Of a stretch of 64,000 nucleotides of DNA, positions 51,826 to 62,949 are shown in pieces (within the stretch, counting starts at the first letter, position 1; each line of letters starts with the position of its first letter). Origin of the DNA: Streptococcus sanguinis. Its GTDB lineage: Bacteria; Bacillota; Bacilli; Lactobacillales; Streptococcaceae. The translations under genes and the position numbers were made by a program. Under the pieces are notes generated by a model. That model was not told the origin of the DNA, did not search any database, and saw only the letters and a list, made by a program, of their open reading frames with translations. The stretch is taken from assembly GCF_001078705.1 (NCBI RefSeq), contig NZ_CDMW01000001.1:923541-987540 (forward strand), given 5' to 3'.

Positions 51826-53783
51826 AAATTCAAGACTTACTAAGAAAAGATGTGATGCTGCTTGACTTACAGGCAACAGAGAAAAAAGCTGTTATCGAAG
51901 AAATGATTCAAAGCCTAGTGGAACATGGTTATGTGACAGACTTCGAGACTTTTAAAGAAGGGATTTTGGCTCGTGAAGCCTTGACTTCTACAGGCTTGGG
52001 TGACGGGATTGCTATGCCTCACAGCAAAAATACTGCAGTGAAAGAAGCGACTGTACTTTTTGCCAAGTCAAATAAAGGCGTAGATTATGAAAGTTTGGAT
52101 GGCCAACCAACTGACCTTTTCTTCATGATTGCAGCTCCAGAAGGTGCTAACGATACTCACTTGGCTGCCTTGGCTGAATTGTCTCAATACCTGATGAAGG
52201 ATGGTTTTGCGGATAAATTGCGCCAAGTGACTTCGCCTGATCAGGTGATTGAGCTCTTTGACCAAGCTTCAGAAAAAGCAGAAGAACCTGCTGTCGTCGA
52301 ACCTGCCAATGAAGGCGGAGACTTCCTTGTAGCTGTAACAGCTTGTACGACAGGGATTGCGCATACTTACATGGCTCAAGAGGCCTTACAGAAGGTCGCT
52401 GCTGAAATGGGTGTCGGCATCAAGGTTGAAACCAACGGTGCCAGCGGTGTAGGAAATAAACTGACAGCAGAAGATATCAAAAATGCCAAGGCTGTTATCA
52501 TTGCAGCAGATAAAGCAGTAGAAATGAATCGCTTTGACGGCAAGCCTTTGATCAATCGTCCAGTTGCGGATGGTATTCGTAAGACAGAAGAACTGATTAA
52601 TCTGGCTCTTTCAGGAAATGCTGAGATTTACAAGGCTGCTAACGGCGGCGGTGCTGCCGAATCAAGCAATGAGAAACTTAGTCTGGGCGGTGCTTTCTAC
52701 AAGCACTTGATGAGCGGTGTTTCCCAAATGTTGCCATTCGTTATTGGTGGCGGGATTATGATTGCCATTGCATTCTTGCTGGATCAGATCTTAGGTGTAC
52801 CAAAAGATCAGCTTTCTAATCTGGGAAGTTATCATGAGATTGCAGCGCAGTTTAAAGCAATTGGTGGAGCAGCATTTGGCTTTATGTTGCCAGTATTAGC
52901 TGGTTATATCGCTTACTCAATCGCTGAAAAGCCTGGTCTGGTTTCTGGTTTCGTAGCTGGTGCCATTGCAAGCAGCGGTGCATCATTTGGCGGTGTTGCC
53001 TATGCTGAAGGCGGTCAGAAGACTCTTGAATTAACTGGTGTGTCATCTGGTTTCCTAGGAGCTTTGGTAGGCGGTTTCTTAGCTGGTGGTATCATTCTTC
53101 TCCTTCGTAAGCTTCTTGCAGGTCTGCCTCGCTCACTTGAAGGTATCCGTTCAATCCTTCTTTTGCCTCTTCTGGGTGTTCTTGTGACTGGATTTGTGAT
53201 GTTGGCGGTCAATATTCCAATGTCAGCAATCAATACAGCCTTGAACGATTTCTTGGGAAGCCTGAGCGGAAGCTCGGCTGTACTTCTTGGTCTCTTGGTC
53301 GGTGGTATGATGGCTGTCGATATGGGTGGACCGGTTAATAAGGCTGCTTATGTATTCGGTACTAGTACACTGGCAAGCACTGTTTCAACTGGTGGTTCAC
53401 CAGTCATGGCTGCAGTTATGGCAGCGGGTATGGTTCCGCCTTTGGCAGTATTTCTTGCAACTCTTTTGTTCAAACATAAATTCACTGAAGAAGAACGTGA
53501 TTCAGGTTTGACAAACATTGTCATGGGTCTGTCTTTCATCACAGAAGGAGCTATCCCGTTTGGAGCTGCTGACCCAGCCCGCGCTATTCCAAGCTTTATT
53601 GTAGGTTCTGCTCTTACGGGTGCTCTTGTAGGATTGTCTGGTATCAAGCTTATGGCTCCTCACGGAGGAATCTTCGTTATCGGCTTGACAAACAATCCAA
53701 TCCTTTACTTGGTATATGTATTGATTGGTGCGGTAGTCAGCGGTCTTATCTTTGGTTACTTGCGCAAACCACTTGAAAAATGA
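51822..53783 (+). CDS. fruA: PTS fructose transporter, EIIABC fusion
   Basis: FruA imports and phosphorylates fructose to fructose-1-phosphate. The 653-residue fusion reads EIIA (about residues 1-150, phospho-His in GIAMPHSKN), EIIB (about 168-265, phospho-Cys in VTACTTGIAHTYMAQEAL) and EIIC (about 290-650, eight or more membrane segments). All phosphorylation sites are intact. GTAGAGG lies upstream in fruK; a terminator follows. Confidence 0.97.
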   Translation: MKIQDLLRKDVMLLDLQATEKKAVIEEMIQSLVEHGYVTDFETFKEGILAREALTSTGLGDGIAMPHSKNTAVKEATVLFAKSNKGVDYESLDGQPTDLFFMIAAPEGANDTHLAALAELSQYLMKDGFADKLRQVTSPDQVIELFDQASEKAEEPAVVEPANEGGDFLVAVTACTTGIAHTYMAQEALQKVAAEMGVGIKVETNGASGVGNKLTAEDIKNAKAVIIAADKAVEMNRFDGKPLINRPVADGIRKTEELINLALSGNAEIYKAANGGGAAESSNEKLSLGGAFYKHLMSGVSQMLPFVIGGGIMIAIAFLLDQILGVPKDQLSNLGSYHEIAAQFKAIGGAAFGFMLPVLAGYIAYSIAEKPGLVSGFVAGAIASSGASFGGVAYAEGGQKTLELTGVSSGFLGALVGGFLAGGIILLLRKLLAGLPRSLEGIRSILLLPLLGVLVTGFVMLAVNIPMSAINTALNDFLGSLSGSSAVLLGLLVGGMMAVDMGGPVNKAAYVFGTSTLASTVSTGGSPVMAAVMAAGMVPPLAVFLATLLFKHKFTEEERDSGLTNIVMGLSFITEGAIPFGAADPARAIPSFIVGSALTGALVGLSGIKLMAPHGGIFVIGLTNNPILYLVYVLIGAVVSGLIFGYLRKPLEK

Positions 53784-53788
53784 TATTT

Positions 53789-53824
53789 AAAAGAATCTCG
53801 CTTGTCAGTGAGGTTCTTTTTTGT
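53789..53824 (+). terminator. Terminator of fruRKA
   Basis: AAAAGAATCTC and GAGGTTCTTTT pair around GCTTGTCAGT, followed by TTG. Confidence 0.8.
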
Positions 53825-53869
53825 GTTTTCCAACATGCAAATTTTAGCATGGAAACTTCGCTCGATATA

Positions 53870-53878
53870 TGGTATAAT
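53870..53878 (+). promoter_or_regulatory. Extended -10 promoter of the DUF1149 gene
   Basis: TGGTATAAT, perfect extended -10, 32 bases before the ATG. Confidence 0.75.
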
Positions 53879-53909
53879 GGGCCTATCGCATATTTTTAGG
53901 AGAATAAAA

Positions 53910-54284
53910 ATGAACATACAGCGCGAAAAAGAATTTGTTAGTCAGTACCATTTTGACGCCCGAAATTTTGAGTGGGAAAAAGAAAATGGAACACCTGAAA
54001 CCAAGGTTGATGTGAATTTCCAATTGGTCAAAAGAGATGTCGAAGCCCACACGACTTCATTGATTGTGATTTTGACCTTTATGATTGTTTTTGAGAATTT
54101 TGTTATCAGCGGAACTATTTCGCAAGCCAACCACATTCACGGTCGTCTTATTGAGGAACCGAGTGAATTTGACCACGATGAAGTAGAAGAGCTGGCTCGG
54201 CCTTGCTTAACCATGCTCAACCGCTTGACTTATGAAGTGACAGAAATTGCTCTGGATTTGCCAGGCATTAATTTGGAGTTTTAA
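53910..54284 (+). CDS. DUF1149 family protein
   Basis: The 124-residue protein ([20 protein letters not shown]...) belongs to DUF1149, a streptococcal/lactococcal family with a SecB-like fold by my recollection, and unknown function. It has no membrane segment or known catalytic motif. The start at 53910 follows AGGAGAA; a longer frame upstream crosses the promoter. The DegV gene follows after 2 bases, and the two are probably co-expressed. Confidence 0.85.
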   Translation: MNIQREKEFVSQYHFDARNFEWEKENGTPETKVDVNFQLVKRDVEAHTTSLIVILTFMIVFENFVISGTISQANHIHGRLIEEPSEFDHDEVEELARPCLTMLNRLTYEVTEIALDLPGINLEF

Positions 54285-54286
54285 TA

Positions 54287-55135
54287 ATGAAGTTAGCGGT
54301 TATCACAGATTCATCGACCTATCTACCGGCTTCCCTGCTGGAGAATGAAAATCTTTTCGTCTTGGATATTCCGGTCGTGATTGCTGGTGAGACTTATGTC
54401 GAAGGTAGAAACTTAACAGCCAGTGAATTTTATGAAAAAATGGCTCAGTCAGATGAATTACCCAAGACCAGTCAGCCTAGCATTGCTGAGTTAGAAGAGA
54501 TTCTCACTATTCTAGACGGAAAGGACTATACCCATGTTCTAGGGCTCTTTCTATCCAGCGGTATTTCTGGTTTTTACCAAAATATTCAGTATCTGAAAGA
54601 TGAGTTTCATGGTTTGAAAATTGCCTTTCTGGATTCTAAGATTACTAGTGCTCCGCTCGGTATCATGGTCCAATCTGCTCTAGAGTGGGCAGAAGAAGGA
54701 CTAGATTTTGAAACAATCTTAGCCAATGTCCAGAAGCAGATAGATGGCACCAGTGCTTTTATCATGGTGGATGACTTGAACCACTTGGTCAAAGGAGGAC
54801 GCCTGTCTAACGGCGCAGCTATTTTGGGAAATCTGCTCAGCATCAAGCCTATTCTGTATTTTAACGATCATGGTGTTATAGAGGTTTTTGAAAAGATTCG
54901 GACGGAGAAGAAGGCAACCAAGCGTATGCTGGAACTTGTCCAAGAAAGAACAGCAGGCGGTGCTTATCAGATTATGGTTATCCATGGCAATGCACCAGAA
55001 AAAGCAGCTGAACTACGGCAAAATCTGCTAGACAGTGGTATTGCTGGCGAAGTTCCTATCGCAACCTTTGGCAGCGTCATCGGGACACACTTGGGTGAGG
55101 GCAGCGTTGCACTGGGATATATTCCTGTAATTTGA
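54287..55135 (+). CDS. DegV family fatty-acid-binding protein
   Basis: The 282-residue protein is a canonical DegV/FakB-like fatty-acid carrier: [43 protein letters not shown] and [15 protein letters not shown] followed by SIKPIL. All lipid-headgroup contact motifs are present, unlike the divergent paralogue at 175-1017. It is linked to DUF1149 and followed by the dapB-cca group. Confidence 0.93.
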   Translation: MKLAVITDSSTYLPASLLENENLFVLDIPVVIAGETYVEGRNLTASEFYEKMAQSDELPKTSQPSIAELEEILTILDGKDYTHVLGLFLSSGISGFYQNIQYLKDEFHGLKIAFLDSKITSAPLGIMVQSALEWAEEGLDFETILANVQKQIDGTSAFIMVDDLNHLVKGGRLSNGAAILGNLLSIKPILYFNDHGVIEVFEKIRTEKKATKRMLELVQERTAGGAYQIMVIHGNAPEKAAELRQNLLDSGIAGEVPIATFGSVIGTHLGEGSVALGYIPVI

Positions 55136-55176
55136 TTGTCTGAGTACCTAAGCTTGTCTCTGTAAGGAGGAGAAAC

Positions 55177-55944
55177 ATGAGTATCAAAGTTATTATTGCT
55201 GGTTTTAAAGGGAAAATGGGTCAAGCAGCCTATAAAATGGTGACAGAAGATACTGAACTAGAATTAGTTGGACTGCTGGATCCCTTTACGGATGAAAAAG
55301 AAGTAGCTGGTGTTCCTGTCTTCAATGCCAAGGAAGAATTGGCTGGGCTGGAAGCCCATGTCTGGGTTGATTTTACAACCCCTAAAGTAGCTTATGACAA
55401 TACTCGCTTTGCTCTGGAGCAGGGATTTTGCCCAGTGGTCGGAACGACAGGGTTTACTCCCGAGCAGTTGGAAGAGTTAATCGCATTGTCTAGGGAAAAG
55501 GAGCTGGGCGGCTTGATTGCTCCAAACTTTGCCTTGGGAGCTGTTTTGCTGATGCAGTTTGCAGCTCAGGCAGCTAAGTATTTTCCAAATGTAGAAATTA
55601 TAGAGTTGCATCATGACCAGAAAAAGGATGCACCGAGCGGGACGGCTATTAAGACAGCAGAGCTCATCAGCCAAGTCAGACCAAGCAAGCAGCAGGGAGC
55701 TGCTGATGAGGAAGAGTCTATAGCCGGCGCCCGCGGAGCTGATTTCGATGGCATGCGTATTCATTCAGTTCGCTTGCCTGGTCTGGTTGCTCACCAAGAA
55801 GTAATCTTTGGCAGTCAGGGAGAGGGATTGACCCTGCGACATGATTCCTATGACCGAGCTTCCTTTATGACAGGGGTTAATCTGGCCATTAAAGAAGTTG
55901 TCAAACGCTCAGAATTAGTCTATGGATTGGAACATTTACTATGA
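55177..55944 (+). CDS. dapB: 4-hydroxy-tetrahydrodipicolinate reductase
   Basis: DapB reduces the dihydrodipicolinate-level intermediate in lysine synthesis. The 255-residue enzyme has [25 protein letters not shown] and the substrate motif [27 protein letters not shown] precedes the ATG. It overlaps cca by 4 bases; the dapB-cca-ABC-F order is one I recall from streptococci. Confidence 0.96.
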   Translation: MSIKVIIAGFKGKMGQAAYKMVTEDTELELVGLLDPFTDEKEVAGVPVFNAKEELAGLEAHVWVDFTTPKVAYDNTRFALEQGFCPVVGTTGFTPEQLEELIALSREKELGGLIAPNFALGAVLLMQFAAQAAKYFPNVEIIELHHDQKKDAPSGTAIKTAELISQVRPSKQQGAADEEESIAGARGADFDGMRIHSVRLPGLVAHQEVIFGSQGEGLTLRHDSYDRASFMTGVNLAIKEVVKRSELVYGLEHLL

Positions 55945-57140
55945 GATTAGAAACTCTGCCTTCTGAATTTCAGGAGGCTTTGCCAGTATTAGAGAAGATA
56001 AAAGCGGCTGGCTTTGAAGCTTATTTCGTTGGGGGTTCTGTTCGAGATGCCCTTTTGCAGCGACCTATTCACGATGTGGATATCGCTAGCTCCAGCTATC
56101 CTGAGGAAACCAAGCGTATCTTTGAACGGACAGTTGATGTGGGGATTGAGCATGGAACTGTCTTAGTTCTGGAAAATAACCGTGAATACGAAGTGACTAC
56201 TTTCCGGACCGAGGATGTCTATGTGGATTACCGCAGGCCCAGTAAGGTTTCTTTTGTGCGATCTTTGGAGGAAGATCTTAAGCGGCGCGATTTTACCATC
56301 AATGCTCTAGCTTTGGATGAAAACGGTCAAGTCATCGATCTTTTCCAAGGCTTGGATGACTTGGAAAATCGGATTTTGCGGGCGGTTGGAACGGCTGCAG
56401 AGCGTTTTAATGAAGATGCTCTGCGCATCATGCGCGGCTTTCGTTTTCAAGCTGCCTTGGATTTTGATCTGGAGCAAGATACTTTTGCAGCTATGAAGGA
56501 TTGTGCTCCCTTGCTGGAAAAGATTTCAGTTGAACGAATTTTTATCGAGTTTGACAAGCTCTTGCTGGCTCCGTTTTGGCGCAAGGGATTAGAGGCACTC
56601 TTGACAAGCGGTGCCATAGAATTTCTGCCTGATTTGAAGGGAAGCAGAGCTAAGTTAGAAAGGCTCTTCGATTTGGCTTCAGATTTTCGCTTTTCAGCAT
56701 CCGAGCAGGCTTGGGCAGCCCTTTTACTGGCCTTGGATGTGCAAAATGTCAAAGGCTTTCTAAAAAAATGGAAGACCTCTCGTGAATTTGCCAATAAAGT
56801 AGAAGATTTGGCTGAGATTGCGGCTATTCGTTCAGAACGAAACTTGACCATGCGAGACTGCTATGACTATGATATTGACTTATTGCTACAAGCAGAAGAG
56901 CTTCGGCAGGCGCAAGGTTTGGCAGTGGATTTCTCTGCTATTCAGAATCTTGATGCCAGTCTAACTATTCATAGCAAGCAGGAAATGGTAGTCAATGGCG
57001 GCATGCTGATGCGGGAGTTCGGCTTTGAGTCAGGGCCAAAACTTGGCCAAATTTTGAAAGAGTTGGAATATGCTATTGTAGACGGACACTTACCTAATGA
57101 CTTAGAGGCCATTTATGGCTATATCAAGGAGAAGAGATGA
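55941..57140 (+). CDS. cca: CCA-adding tRNA nucleotidyltransferase
   Basis: The 399-residue class II nucleotidyltransferase adds or repairs the 3' CCA of tRNAs. The catalytic motif is [20 protein letters not shown] with the Asp pair, followed by [12 protein letters not shown] and [14 protein letters not shown]. It overlaps dapB and the following ABC-F gene by 4 bases each. Confidence 0.96.
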   Translation: MRLETLPSEFQEALPVLEKIKAAGFEAYFVGGSVRDALLQRPIHDVDIASSSYPEETKRIFERTVDVGIEHGTVLVLENNREYEVTTFRTEDVYVDYRRPSKVSFVRSLEEDLKRRDFTINALALDENGQVIDLFQGLDDLENRILRAVGTAAERFNEDALRIMRGFRFQAALDFDLEQDTFAAMKDCAPLLEKISVERIFIEFDKLLLAPFWRKGLEALLTSGAIEFLPDLKGSRAKLERLFDLASDFRFSASEQAWAALLLALDVQNVKGFLKKWKTSREFANKVEDLAEIAAIRSERNLTMRDCYDYDIDLLLQAEELRQAQGLAVDFSAIQNLDASLTIHSKQEMVVNGGMLMREFGFESGPKLGQILKELEYAIVDGHLPNDLEAIYGYIKEKR

Positions 57141-59005
57141 GCGATTTAATCGTTAACAAGCTAACCAAATCAGTAGGAGATAAGACAGTTTTTCAGGACA
57201 TTTCCTTTATCATTCATGAATTGGACAGGATTGGTCTGATTGGTGTCAATGGAACGGGAAAGACAACGCTGCTGGATGTTTTATCAGGAAAGTCGGGCTT
57301 TGACGGTGATGTCAGCCCTTTTTCTGCTAAGACGGGTTATAAGATTGCTTATCTGACTCAGGAGCCTGATTTTGATGAGGAGCAGACGGTGCTTGACACT
57401 GTTTTGTCTAGTGATTTACGGGAAATGCAGTTGATTCGAGAGTATGAGCTGCTCTTGACGGCTTATGATGAAAGTCAACAGTCTAGACTAGAAGCGATTA
57501 TGGCCGAGATGGACTCACTCCATGCTTGGGAAATCGAAAGTCAGGTCAAGACGGTCCTGTCCAAGCTTGGTCTGACTAATCTGTCACTTAAGGTTGGTCA
57601 GTTATCAGGAGGTCTTCGTCGTCGAGTTCAGCTGGCCCAAGTTCTCTTAGGCGATGCAGATTTGCTCTTGCTGGATGAGCCGACCAACCACTTAGATATT
57701 GATACCATTGAATGGCTGACTAATTTCTTGAAAAATTCCAAGAAGACCGTGCTTTTCATCACCCATGATCGTTATTTCTTGGATAATATTTCAACTCGGA
57801 TTTTTGAGTTAGATGGCGGTCGCTTGGTTGAATATCAAGGAAATTATCAAGACTATGTTCGTCTCAAGGCAGAGCAGGATGAGCGGGATGCGGCCTTGCT
57901 TCATAAGAAACAGCAGTTGTACAAGCAGGAGCTTTCTTGGATGCGGCGGCAGCCTCAGGCTCGGGCAACCAAGCAACAAGCTCGGATTAATCGTTTCCAT
58001 GACCTAAAGAAAGATTTGGTCGGTCTGACGACTGACAGTAATCTGGAAATGAACTTTGAAACTAGCCGTATCGGTAAGAAAGTCATTGAGTTTCAAAATG
58101 TGGACTTTGCTTATGATCAGAAGCCTATTCTCTCTCAATTTAGTCTTTTGATCCAGAACAAGGACCGTATTGGAATCGTCGGAGATAACGGTGTCGGCAA
58201 GTCAACCTTGCTCAATCTGATTGGCGGTAAACTTCAGCCTCAAGCTGGTCAGCTCCTTATCGGAGAGACAGTCCGAGTGGCCTATTTCTCTCAGCAGATT
58301 GAGGGTTTGGATGAGTCTAAGCGGGTCATCAATTACCTGCAAGAAGTGGCCGAGGAGGTCAAGATAGGCAGTGGAACGACTTCCATTGCAGAACTCTTGG
58401 AGCAGTTTCTTTTTCCTCGTTCTACTCATGGGACTTTAATCGAAAAGCTTTCTGGCGGAGAGAAAAAGCGCCTTTATCTGCTCAAGCTTCTCTTGGAAAA
58501 GCCGAATGTCTTGCTTCTTGACGAGCCGACCAATGATTTAGATGTTGCAACTCTAACGGTCTTGGAGAATTTTTTGCAAGGCTTTGCCGGGCCAGTTATT
58601 ACGGTCAGCCATGACCGTTATTTCCTGGACAAGGTAGCCAGCAAGATTTTAGCTTTTGAGAATGGAACCATTAGAGAATTTTTCGGTAATTACACGGATT
58701 ACCTGGATGAAAAAGCCTTTCTGGCAGAAAGCTCTGCTATTTCCCAAAAGGCGGAAAAGGAAAAATCGACCAAGGTGCGCGAGGATAAAAAGCGCATGAC
58801 CTACTTTGAAAAGCAGGAGTGGGAGACTATCGAGGCCGATATCGAGGCGCTGGAGGAGCGGATTTCTGAGATTGAAACGGCCATGCAGGAGAATGGCTCT
58901 GACTTTGCTCGCCTGTCTCAACTCCAGCAAGAACTGGATGAGCAGAACGAGAAACTGCTGGAAAAATACGAGCGCTATGAATACCTAAGTGGGTTAGACG
59001 GATGA
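57137..59005 (+). CDS. ABC-F family ATPase, Uup type
   Basis: The 622-residue cytosolic protein has two ABC domains (Walker [10 protein letters not shown] near residue 36 and GDNGVGKST near 348; signatures [13 protein letters not shown] and [13 protein letters not shown]), the basic P-site tRNA-interacting linker between them and a C-terminal coiled coil from about residue 560 ([16 protein letters not shown]). It lacks membrane parts. ABC-F proteins act on the ribosome; the C-terminal coiled coil points to the Uup group rather than EttA or antibiotic-resistance factors. Confidence 0.9.
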   Translation: MSDLIVNKLTKSVGDKTVFQDISFIIHELDRIGLIGVNGTGKTTLLDVLSGKSGFDGDVSPFSAKTGYKIAYLTQEPDFDEEQTVLDTVLSSDLREMQLIREYELLLTAYDESQQSRLEAIMAEMDSLHAWEIESQVKTVLSKLGLTNLSLKVGQLSGGLRRRVQLAQVLLGDADLLLLDEPTNHLDIDTIEWLTNFLKNSKKTVLFITHDRYFLDNISTRIFELDGGRLVEYQGNYQDYVRLKAEQDERDAALLHKKQQLYKQELSWMRRQPQARATKQQARINRFHDLKKDLVGLTTDSNLEMNFETSRIGKKVIEFQNVDFAYDQKPILSQFSLLIQNKDRIGIVGDNGVGKSTLLNLIGGKLQPQAGQLLIGETVRVAYFSQQIEGLDESKRVINYLQEVAEEVKIGSGTTSIAELLEQFLFPRSTHGTLIEKLSGGEKKRLYLLKLLLEKPNVLLLDEPTNDLDVATLTVLENFLQGFAGPVITVSHDRYFLDKVASKILAFENGTIREFFGNYTDYLDEKAFLAESSAISQKAEKEKSTKVREDKKRMTYFEKQEWETIEADIEALEERISEIETAMQENGSDFARLSQLQQELDEQNEKLLEKYERYEYLSGLDG

Positions 59006-59589
59006 AAGAAGTAGTGTTTAGGCAGAGCTGGTTGAAGATAATCATCTTAGCTATATCGGCGAGCGCTCTTGCTGTCTTTATGACTACAGTTCTTGTATTA
59101 CCATCTAAAAATGGATACCTATTATTCGACTCCAATATTTCTGTGATTGAAAAAATGTTTTTAGTGATAGGTACAATTGTTTTTGATTTTCTTTCTATTT
59201 TGGTATGGATTTGTTTGTTTAGGGATAAACGTTTTCTTCGTCTAACGGAACAGGGTTTTTACTTTAAACCCCTTCTTTTTAGAGAAGTTTCGTTTTATAG
59301 TTGGGAAGAAATCCAGAGGATAGACTATAGAATTGAACGTATTCGACATTATGCAAAATATCAATTATTCAATAAGAGTCATATTTTGACGATTTGTTTT
59401 CATTCAGTGGATCCTGCGGTTTTGAAGAGAAGTAGGCTTGCTTCTAGAAAGAGCAAAAGATATAAGTTTGGTATTCCTGAACCGTTAGAAATTACTCTTA
59501 TGTTACTGAAAAAAGAGAAACCAAAATATATTTATAAAACGATGGTGGACTACCATAATCAATGGCAAGTAAGACAGAAAAATAGTTAA
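59002..59589 (+). CDS. Small membrane protein with a PH-like cytoplasmic domain
   Basis: The 195-residue protein has two membrane segments (about residues 10-32 and 48-70) followed by a basic domain (RLTEQGFYFKPLLFREVSFY, SWEEIQRIDYR) resembling the STM3941/PH-like family of unknown function. It overlaps the ABC-F gene by 4 bases but is AT-richer, so it may be a later addition to the operon. No function can be given. Confidence 0.75.
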   Translation: MKEVVFRQSWLKIIILAISASALAVFMTTVLVLPSKNGYLLFDSNISVIEKMFLVIGTIVFDFLSILVWICLFRDKRFLRLTEQGFYFKPLLFREVSFYSWEEIQRIDYRIERIRHYAKYQLFNKSHILTICFHSVDPAVLKRSRLASRKSKRYKFGIPEPLEITLMLLKKEKPKYIYKTMVDYHNQWQVRQKNS

Positions 59590-59661
59590 TAGAAATTTTA
59601 TAGTCCGAACAGTTTCATATACTGTTAATCTAAAACCTTTAGAGATGGAACGGAGGCATCT

Positions 59662-60072
59662 ATGAAACTAAGATTGGAAAATACCGACTCAAAGAAAACA
59701 CAAGAACTGGGAAACTTAATCAGGGCCTATAATCGCTCTAAGAGGGAGCCCTCCAAAAGTGAGCCTCTTAACATCTATGTAGAAGACGAACAAGGAAATC
59801 TGCTGGCTGGTATGGCGGCCGAAACTTTTGGTAATTGGCTGGAGATTGAATATTTGTATGTGAGTGAGGATTTACGAGGGCAAGGCATAGGCTCAAAAAT
59901 ACTGTGCAAGGCTGAACAAGAAGCCAGAGAAAGAAAATGCAAATATTCATTTGTGGATACGTATCGGTTTCAAGCCCCAGATTTTTATAAACAGCACGGC
60001 TATACAGAAGTGTTCGCGTTGAAAGAATACCCCTATACTGGTGAAAGGTATTATTATACAAAAGACCTGTGA
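59662..60072 (+). CDS. GNAT acetyltransferase
   Basis: The 136-residue single-domain GNAT protein has the acetyl-CoA site YVSEDLRGQGIGSKILCKAEQEA and the C-terminal DFYKQHGYTEVF. Such small GNATs often modify antibiotics, spermine or protein N-termini; no substrate can be inferred. GGAGG lies upstream. The 72-base gap before it holds a small AACAGT/ACTGTT hairpin (from about 59608) without a T run. Confidence 0.88.
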   Translation: MKLRLENTDSKKTQELGNLIRAYNRSKREPSKSEPLNIYVEDEQGNLLAGMAAETFGNWLEIEYLYVSEDLRGQGIGSKILCKAEQEARERKCKYSFVDTYRFQAPDFYKQHGYTEVFALKEYPYTGERYYYTKDL

Positions 60073-60145
60073 GTTTACTTTGGGAATAAAGATGGATTTG
60101 ATTTTCACTTTTCTTTATGCAAACCTTTTCCTTACTGAAAAAATC

Positions 60146-60154
60146 TGATATAAT
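60146..60154 (+). promoter_or_regulatory. Extended -10 promoter of glucokinase
   Basis: TGATATAAT, extended -10, 31 bases before the ATG. Confidence 0.65.
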
Positions 60155-60184
60155 GATGATAAATAAAACACAGAGGAGAACATC

Positions 60185-61144
60185 ATGTCGAAAAAAATAA
60201 TCGGAATTGATCTTGGTGGAACATCTATTAAGTTTGCTATTTTAACCTCAGAGGGCGAAATTCAGGAAAAATGGTCCATTAAAACCAATATTTTGGACGA
60301 AGGTAGCCACATCGTAGATGATATGATTGAGTCAATCCTGCATCGTTTGGAATTACTTCAGCTTTCAGCAGAGGATTTTATTGGGATTGGTATGGGCTCG
60401 CCAGGAGTAGTTGACCGAGAAAAGGGCACTGTTATTGGTGCTTACAACCTCAATTGGAAGACGCTGCAGCCAGTCAAGGATAAGATTGAAAAAGCGACTG
60501 GGATTCCTTTCTATATTGACAACGATGCTAACGTTGCCGCTTTGGGTGAACGCTGGATGGGGGCTGGAGAAAACCAGCCTGATGTAGTCTTCATGACACT
60601 AGGTACAGGTGTTGGCGGAGGAATTGTTGCCGAAGGTAAGCTCTTGCATGGACTTGCTGGAGCAGCAGGAGAGTTGGGCCATATCACTGTTGACTTCGAT
60701 CAGCCGATTCAATGTACCTGTGGCAAGAAAGGCTGCCTAGAGACTGTTGCATCTGCGACTGGTATTGTTAATTTGACTCGTCGCTATGCTGATGAGTATG
60801 CTGGTGATGCTGAGCTGAAAAAACTGATTGACAATGGTGAAGATGTCAATGCAAAGGTTGTCTTCGACTTGGCGAAAGAGGGCGATGAGCTGGCTCTGAT
60901 TGTCTATCGCAATTTCGCGCGCTATCTAGGAATTGCCTGTGCCAATATCGGTTCTATCCTAAATCCATCTACAATTGTTATCGGAGGTGGTGTATCAGCT
61001 GCGGGTGACTTCCTACTGGAAGGTGTGCGCAAGGTTTATGAAGAGAACAGCTTCCCGCAGGTTCGTACTTCAACCAAGTTAGCCTTGGCTACTCTTGGAA
61101 ATGATGCTGGTGTTATCGGGGCAGCTTCATTGGTCTTACAATAA
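60185..61144 (+). CDS. glk: Glucokinase, ROK family
   Basis: The 319-residue ROK-family kinase phosphorylates cytosolic glucose, such as that freed by disaccharide hydrolysis. It shows [14 protein letters not shown], the zinc motif [14 protein letters not shown] with its cysteines, [11 protein letters not shown] and [11 protein letters not shown]. The Gram-positive GlcK/Glk type also affects catabolite control. GAGGAG precedes the ATG. Confidence 0.95.
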   Translation: MSKKIIGIDLGGTSIKFAILTSEGEIQEKWSIKTNILDEGSHIVDDMIESILHRLELLQLSAEDFIGIGMGSPGVVDREKGTVIGAYNLNWKTLQPVKDKIEKATGIPFYIDNDANVAALGERWMGAGENQPDVVFMTLGTGVGGGIVAEGKLLHGLAGAAGELGHITVDFDQPIQCTCGKKGCLETVASATGIVNLTRRYADEYAGDAELKKLIDNGEDVNAKVVFDLAKEGDELALIVYRNFARYLGIACANIGSILNPSTIVIGGGVSAAGDFLLEGVRKVYEENSFPQVRTSTKLALATLGNDAGVIGAASLVLQ

Positions 61145-61166
61145 TTCAACAAGTATGCTTCATTTG

Positions 61167-61199
61167 TTCTCCTGCAGAAAGGCCTGTAGGAGAATTTTT
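61167..61199 (+). terminator. Terminator after glk
   Basis: TTCTCCTGCAG and CTGTAGGAGAA pair over 11 bases with one G-T pair, then TTTTTG. Confidence 0.85.
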
Positions 61200-61209
61200 G
61201 TGGAAAATT

Positions 61210-61218
61210 TGCTATACT
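61210..61218 (+). promoter_or_regulatory. Extended -10 promoter of thyA
   Basis: TGCTATACT, extended -10 with a one-base change, 30 bases before the thyA ATG. Confidence 0.6.
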
Positions 61219-61248
61219 AGAAAAAGCTCACTGAACGAAGGAGAAATC

Positions 61249-62088
61249 ATGACGTTAGCAGATACGATTTTCAAAGAGAATATTAAAAAAATTATGGAGC
61301 AGGGTGTTTTTTCTGAAAATGCCCGTCCGCGCTACAAGGATGGAAATGTGGCCAATTCCAAATATATCACTGGCTCTTTTGCGGAATACGATTTGAGCAA
61401 GGGAGAATTCCCAATCACGACTCTGCGCCCTATTGCCATCAAGTCTGCCATCAAGGAAGTTCTTTGGATCTATCAAGATCAGTCTAATAGCTTAGAATTG
61501 CTCAATGACAAATACAATGTTCACTATTGGAATGACTGGGAAGTTGGCGATACGGGTACTATCGGGCAGCGCTACGGAGCAGTTGTCAAGAAGCACAATA
61601 TTATCAATAAAATTCTCCAACAGCTTGAAGCCAATCCTTGGAACCGTCGCAATATCATCTCTCTCTGGGATTATGAAGCTTTTGAAGAAACAGATGGCTT
61701 GCTTCCATGCGCTTTTCAAACCATGTTTGACGTTCGGCGTGTAGATGGAGACATTTATCTGGATGCGACTCTGACTCAGCGCTCAAATGATATGTTGGTT
61801 GCTCACCATATTAATGCTATGCAGTATGTGGCTCTGCAGATGATGATTGCCAAGCATTTCGGCTGGAAAATTGGCAAGTTCTTTTACTTTATCAATAACT
61901 TGCACATCTATGACAATCAGTTCGAGCAGGCGGAGGAGCTATTGTGTCGGGAACCTAGCGACTGTCACCCTAGGCTCGTGTTAAATGTGCCGGATGGAAC
62001 CAATTTCTTTGATATCAAAGCAGAAGATTTTGAGTTATTAGACTATGATCCCGTTAAACCTCAGCTGAAGTTTGATTTGGCTATTTAA
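61249..62088 (+). CDS. thyA: Thymidylate synthase
   Basis: ThyA methylates dUMP to dTMP using methylene-tetrahydrofolate. The 279-residue protein has the active-site Cys in [10 protein letters not shown], then [17 protein letters not shown] and [14 protein letters not shown]. The start at 61249 follows AAGGAG; the frame continues upstream over the promoter and is not used. Its partner folA, which recycles the dihydrofolate produced, is downstream with its own promoter. Confidence 0.96.
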   Translation: MTLADTIFKENIKKIMEQGVFSENARPRYKDGNVANSKYITGSFAEYDLSKGEFPITTLRPIAIKSAIKEVLWIYQDQSNSLELLNDKYNVHYWNDWEVGDTGTIGQRYGAVVKKHNIINKILQQLEANPWNRRNIISLWDYEAFEETDGLLPCAFQTMFDVRRVDGDIYLDATLTQRSNDMLVAHHINAMQYVALQMMIAKHFGWKIGKFFYFINNLHIYDNQFEQAEELLCREPSDCHPRLVLNVPDGTNFFDIKAEDFELLDYDPVKPQLKFDLAI

Positions 62089-62176
62089 CGATTTTGATAA
62101 GTGTATGCGAAAACAGCCAACCTTTGCAAAAGTTCTGCTTGAATCATACTTTAAACATGCCTTTTTACGGCAAATT

Positions 62177-62185
62177 TGATAGAAT
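62177..62185 (+). promoter_or_regulatory. Candidate extended -10 promoter of folA
   Basis: TGATAGAAT, one base from an extended -10, 28 bases before the folA ATG. A small TGCC/GGCA hairpin lies just upstream. Confidence 0.45.
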
Positions 62186-62212
62186 AGAGTTACTAATACA
62201 AAGGATAAAAGG

Positions 62213-62725
62213 ATGACAAAGAAGATTATTGCCATTTGGGCTCAGGCAGAGGATGGTCTGATTGGAAAAGACAAGGTCATGCCTTGGCATCTACCTGCAG
62301 AATTGCAGCATTTTAAGGCAACAACCACTGGACATGCTATTTTGATGGGGCGTGTGACCTTTGATGGTCTGCAGCGTCGCGTTTTGCCAAATCGAATCAG
62401 TTTGATTTTGAGCAAGGACAAGAACTACCAAGTTGACAATGAAAATGTCTTACTGTTCAACAATGTGGAAGATGTTTTGGAGTGGTACCAAAAGCAAGAT
62501 AGAAACTTGTATATTATCGGCGGAGCGCAAATTATCAGAGCTTTTGAGCCGTATTTGGAAGAATTGATTCAGACTCAGATTTCTGCTAAGTTGGAAGGAG
62601 ATACCTATTTCCCTGAGACATTTGACTGGGCTCCTTATCAGGAAGTTAGCAGTGAATTTCATGCCAAAGATGAAAAGAATCCTTATGATTTCACTATAAA
62701 AAGATACCAAAGGAAGGACTCGTAA
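62213..62725 (+). CDS. folA: Dihydrofolate reductase
   Basis: The 170-residue DHFR reduces dihydrofolate, the target of trimethoprim. It shows [20 protein letters not shown] with the Trp-His pair, [13 protein letters not shown] and the NADPH loop [13 protein letters not shown]. The [14 protein letters not shown] region is normal streptococcal sequence. AAAAGG precedes the ATG. Confidence 0.96.
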   Translation: MTKKIIAIWAQAEDGLIGKDKVMPWHLPAELQHFKATTTGHAILMGRVTFDGLQRRVLPNRISLILSKDKNYQVDNENVLLFNNVEDVLEWYQKQDRNLYIIGGAQIIRAFEPYLEELIQTQISAKLEGDTYFPETFDWAPYQEVSSEFHAKDEKNPYDFTIKRYQRKDS

Positions 62726-62727
62726 GA

Positions 62728-62898
62728 ATGGAACGTAGTATTTTTGGTTTTTTTACGGCCTTTTTATGTGTCATTTGTCTTATTTGTGCCGTTCAAACCT
62801 TTCGGAAAAAGCGGTTTGGACTGGCAGCTTTATTTTTGCTGAATGCTTTTACAAATCTTGTAAATTCCATTCATGCTTTTTATATGACACTTTTTTAA
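62728..62898 (+). CDS. Small 56-residue membrane protein between folA and clpX
   Basis: The ORF encodes a Phe/Leu-rich 56-residue peptide starting MERSIFGFFTAFLCVICLIC, with two hydrophobic stretches around a basic FRKKR turn (residues 25-30), so a two-helix hairpin in the membrane is likely. AGGAAGGA lies about 9 bases upstream, overlapping the end of folA. A small gene at the same place (between dhfr and clpX) exists, as I recall, in S. pneumoniae. Function unknown. Confidence 0.7.
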   Translation: MERSIFGFFTAFLCVICLICAVQTFRKKRFGLAALFLLNAFTNLVNSIHAFYMTLF

Positions 62899-62949
62899 CA
62901 TGTACGAAAGAAAATAAATAGATTTAGAATTTTAGAATTGGAGTAAACA

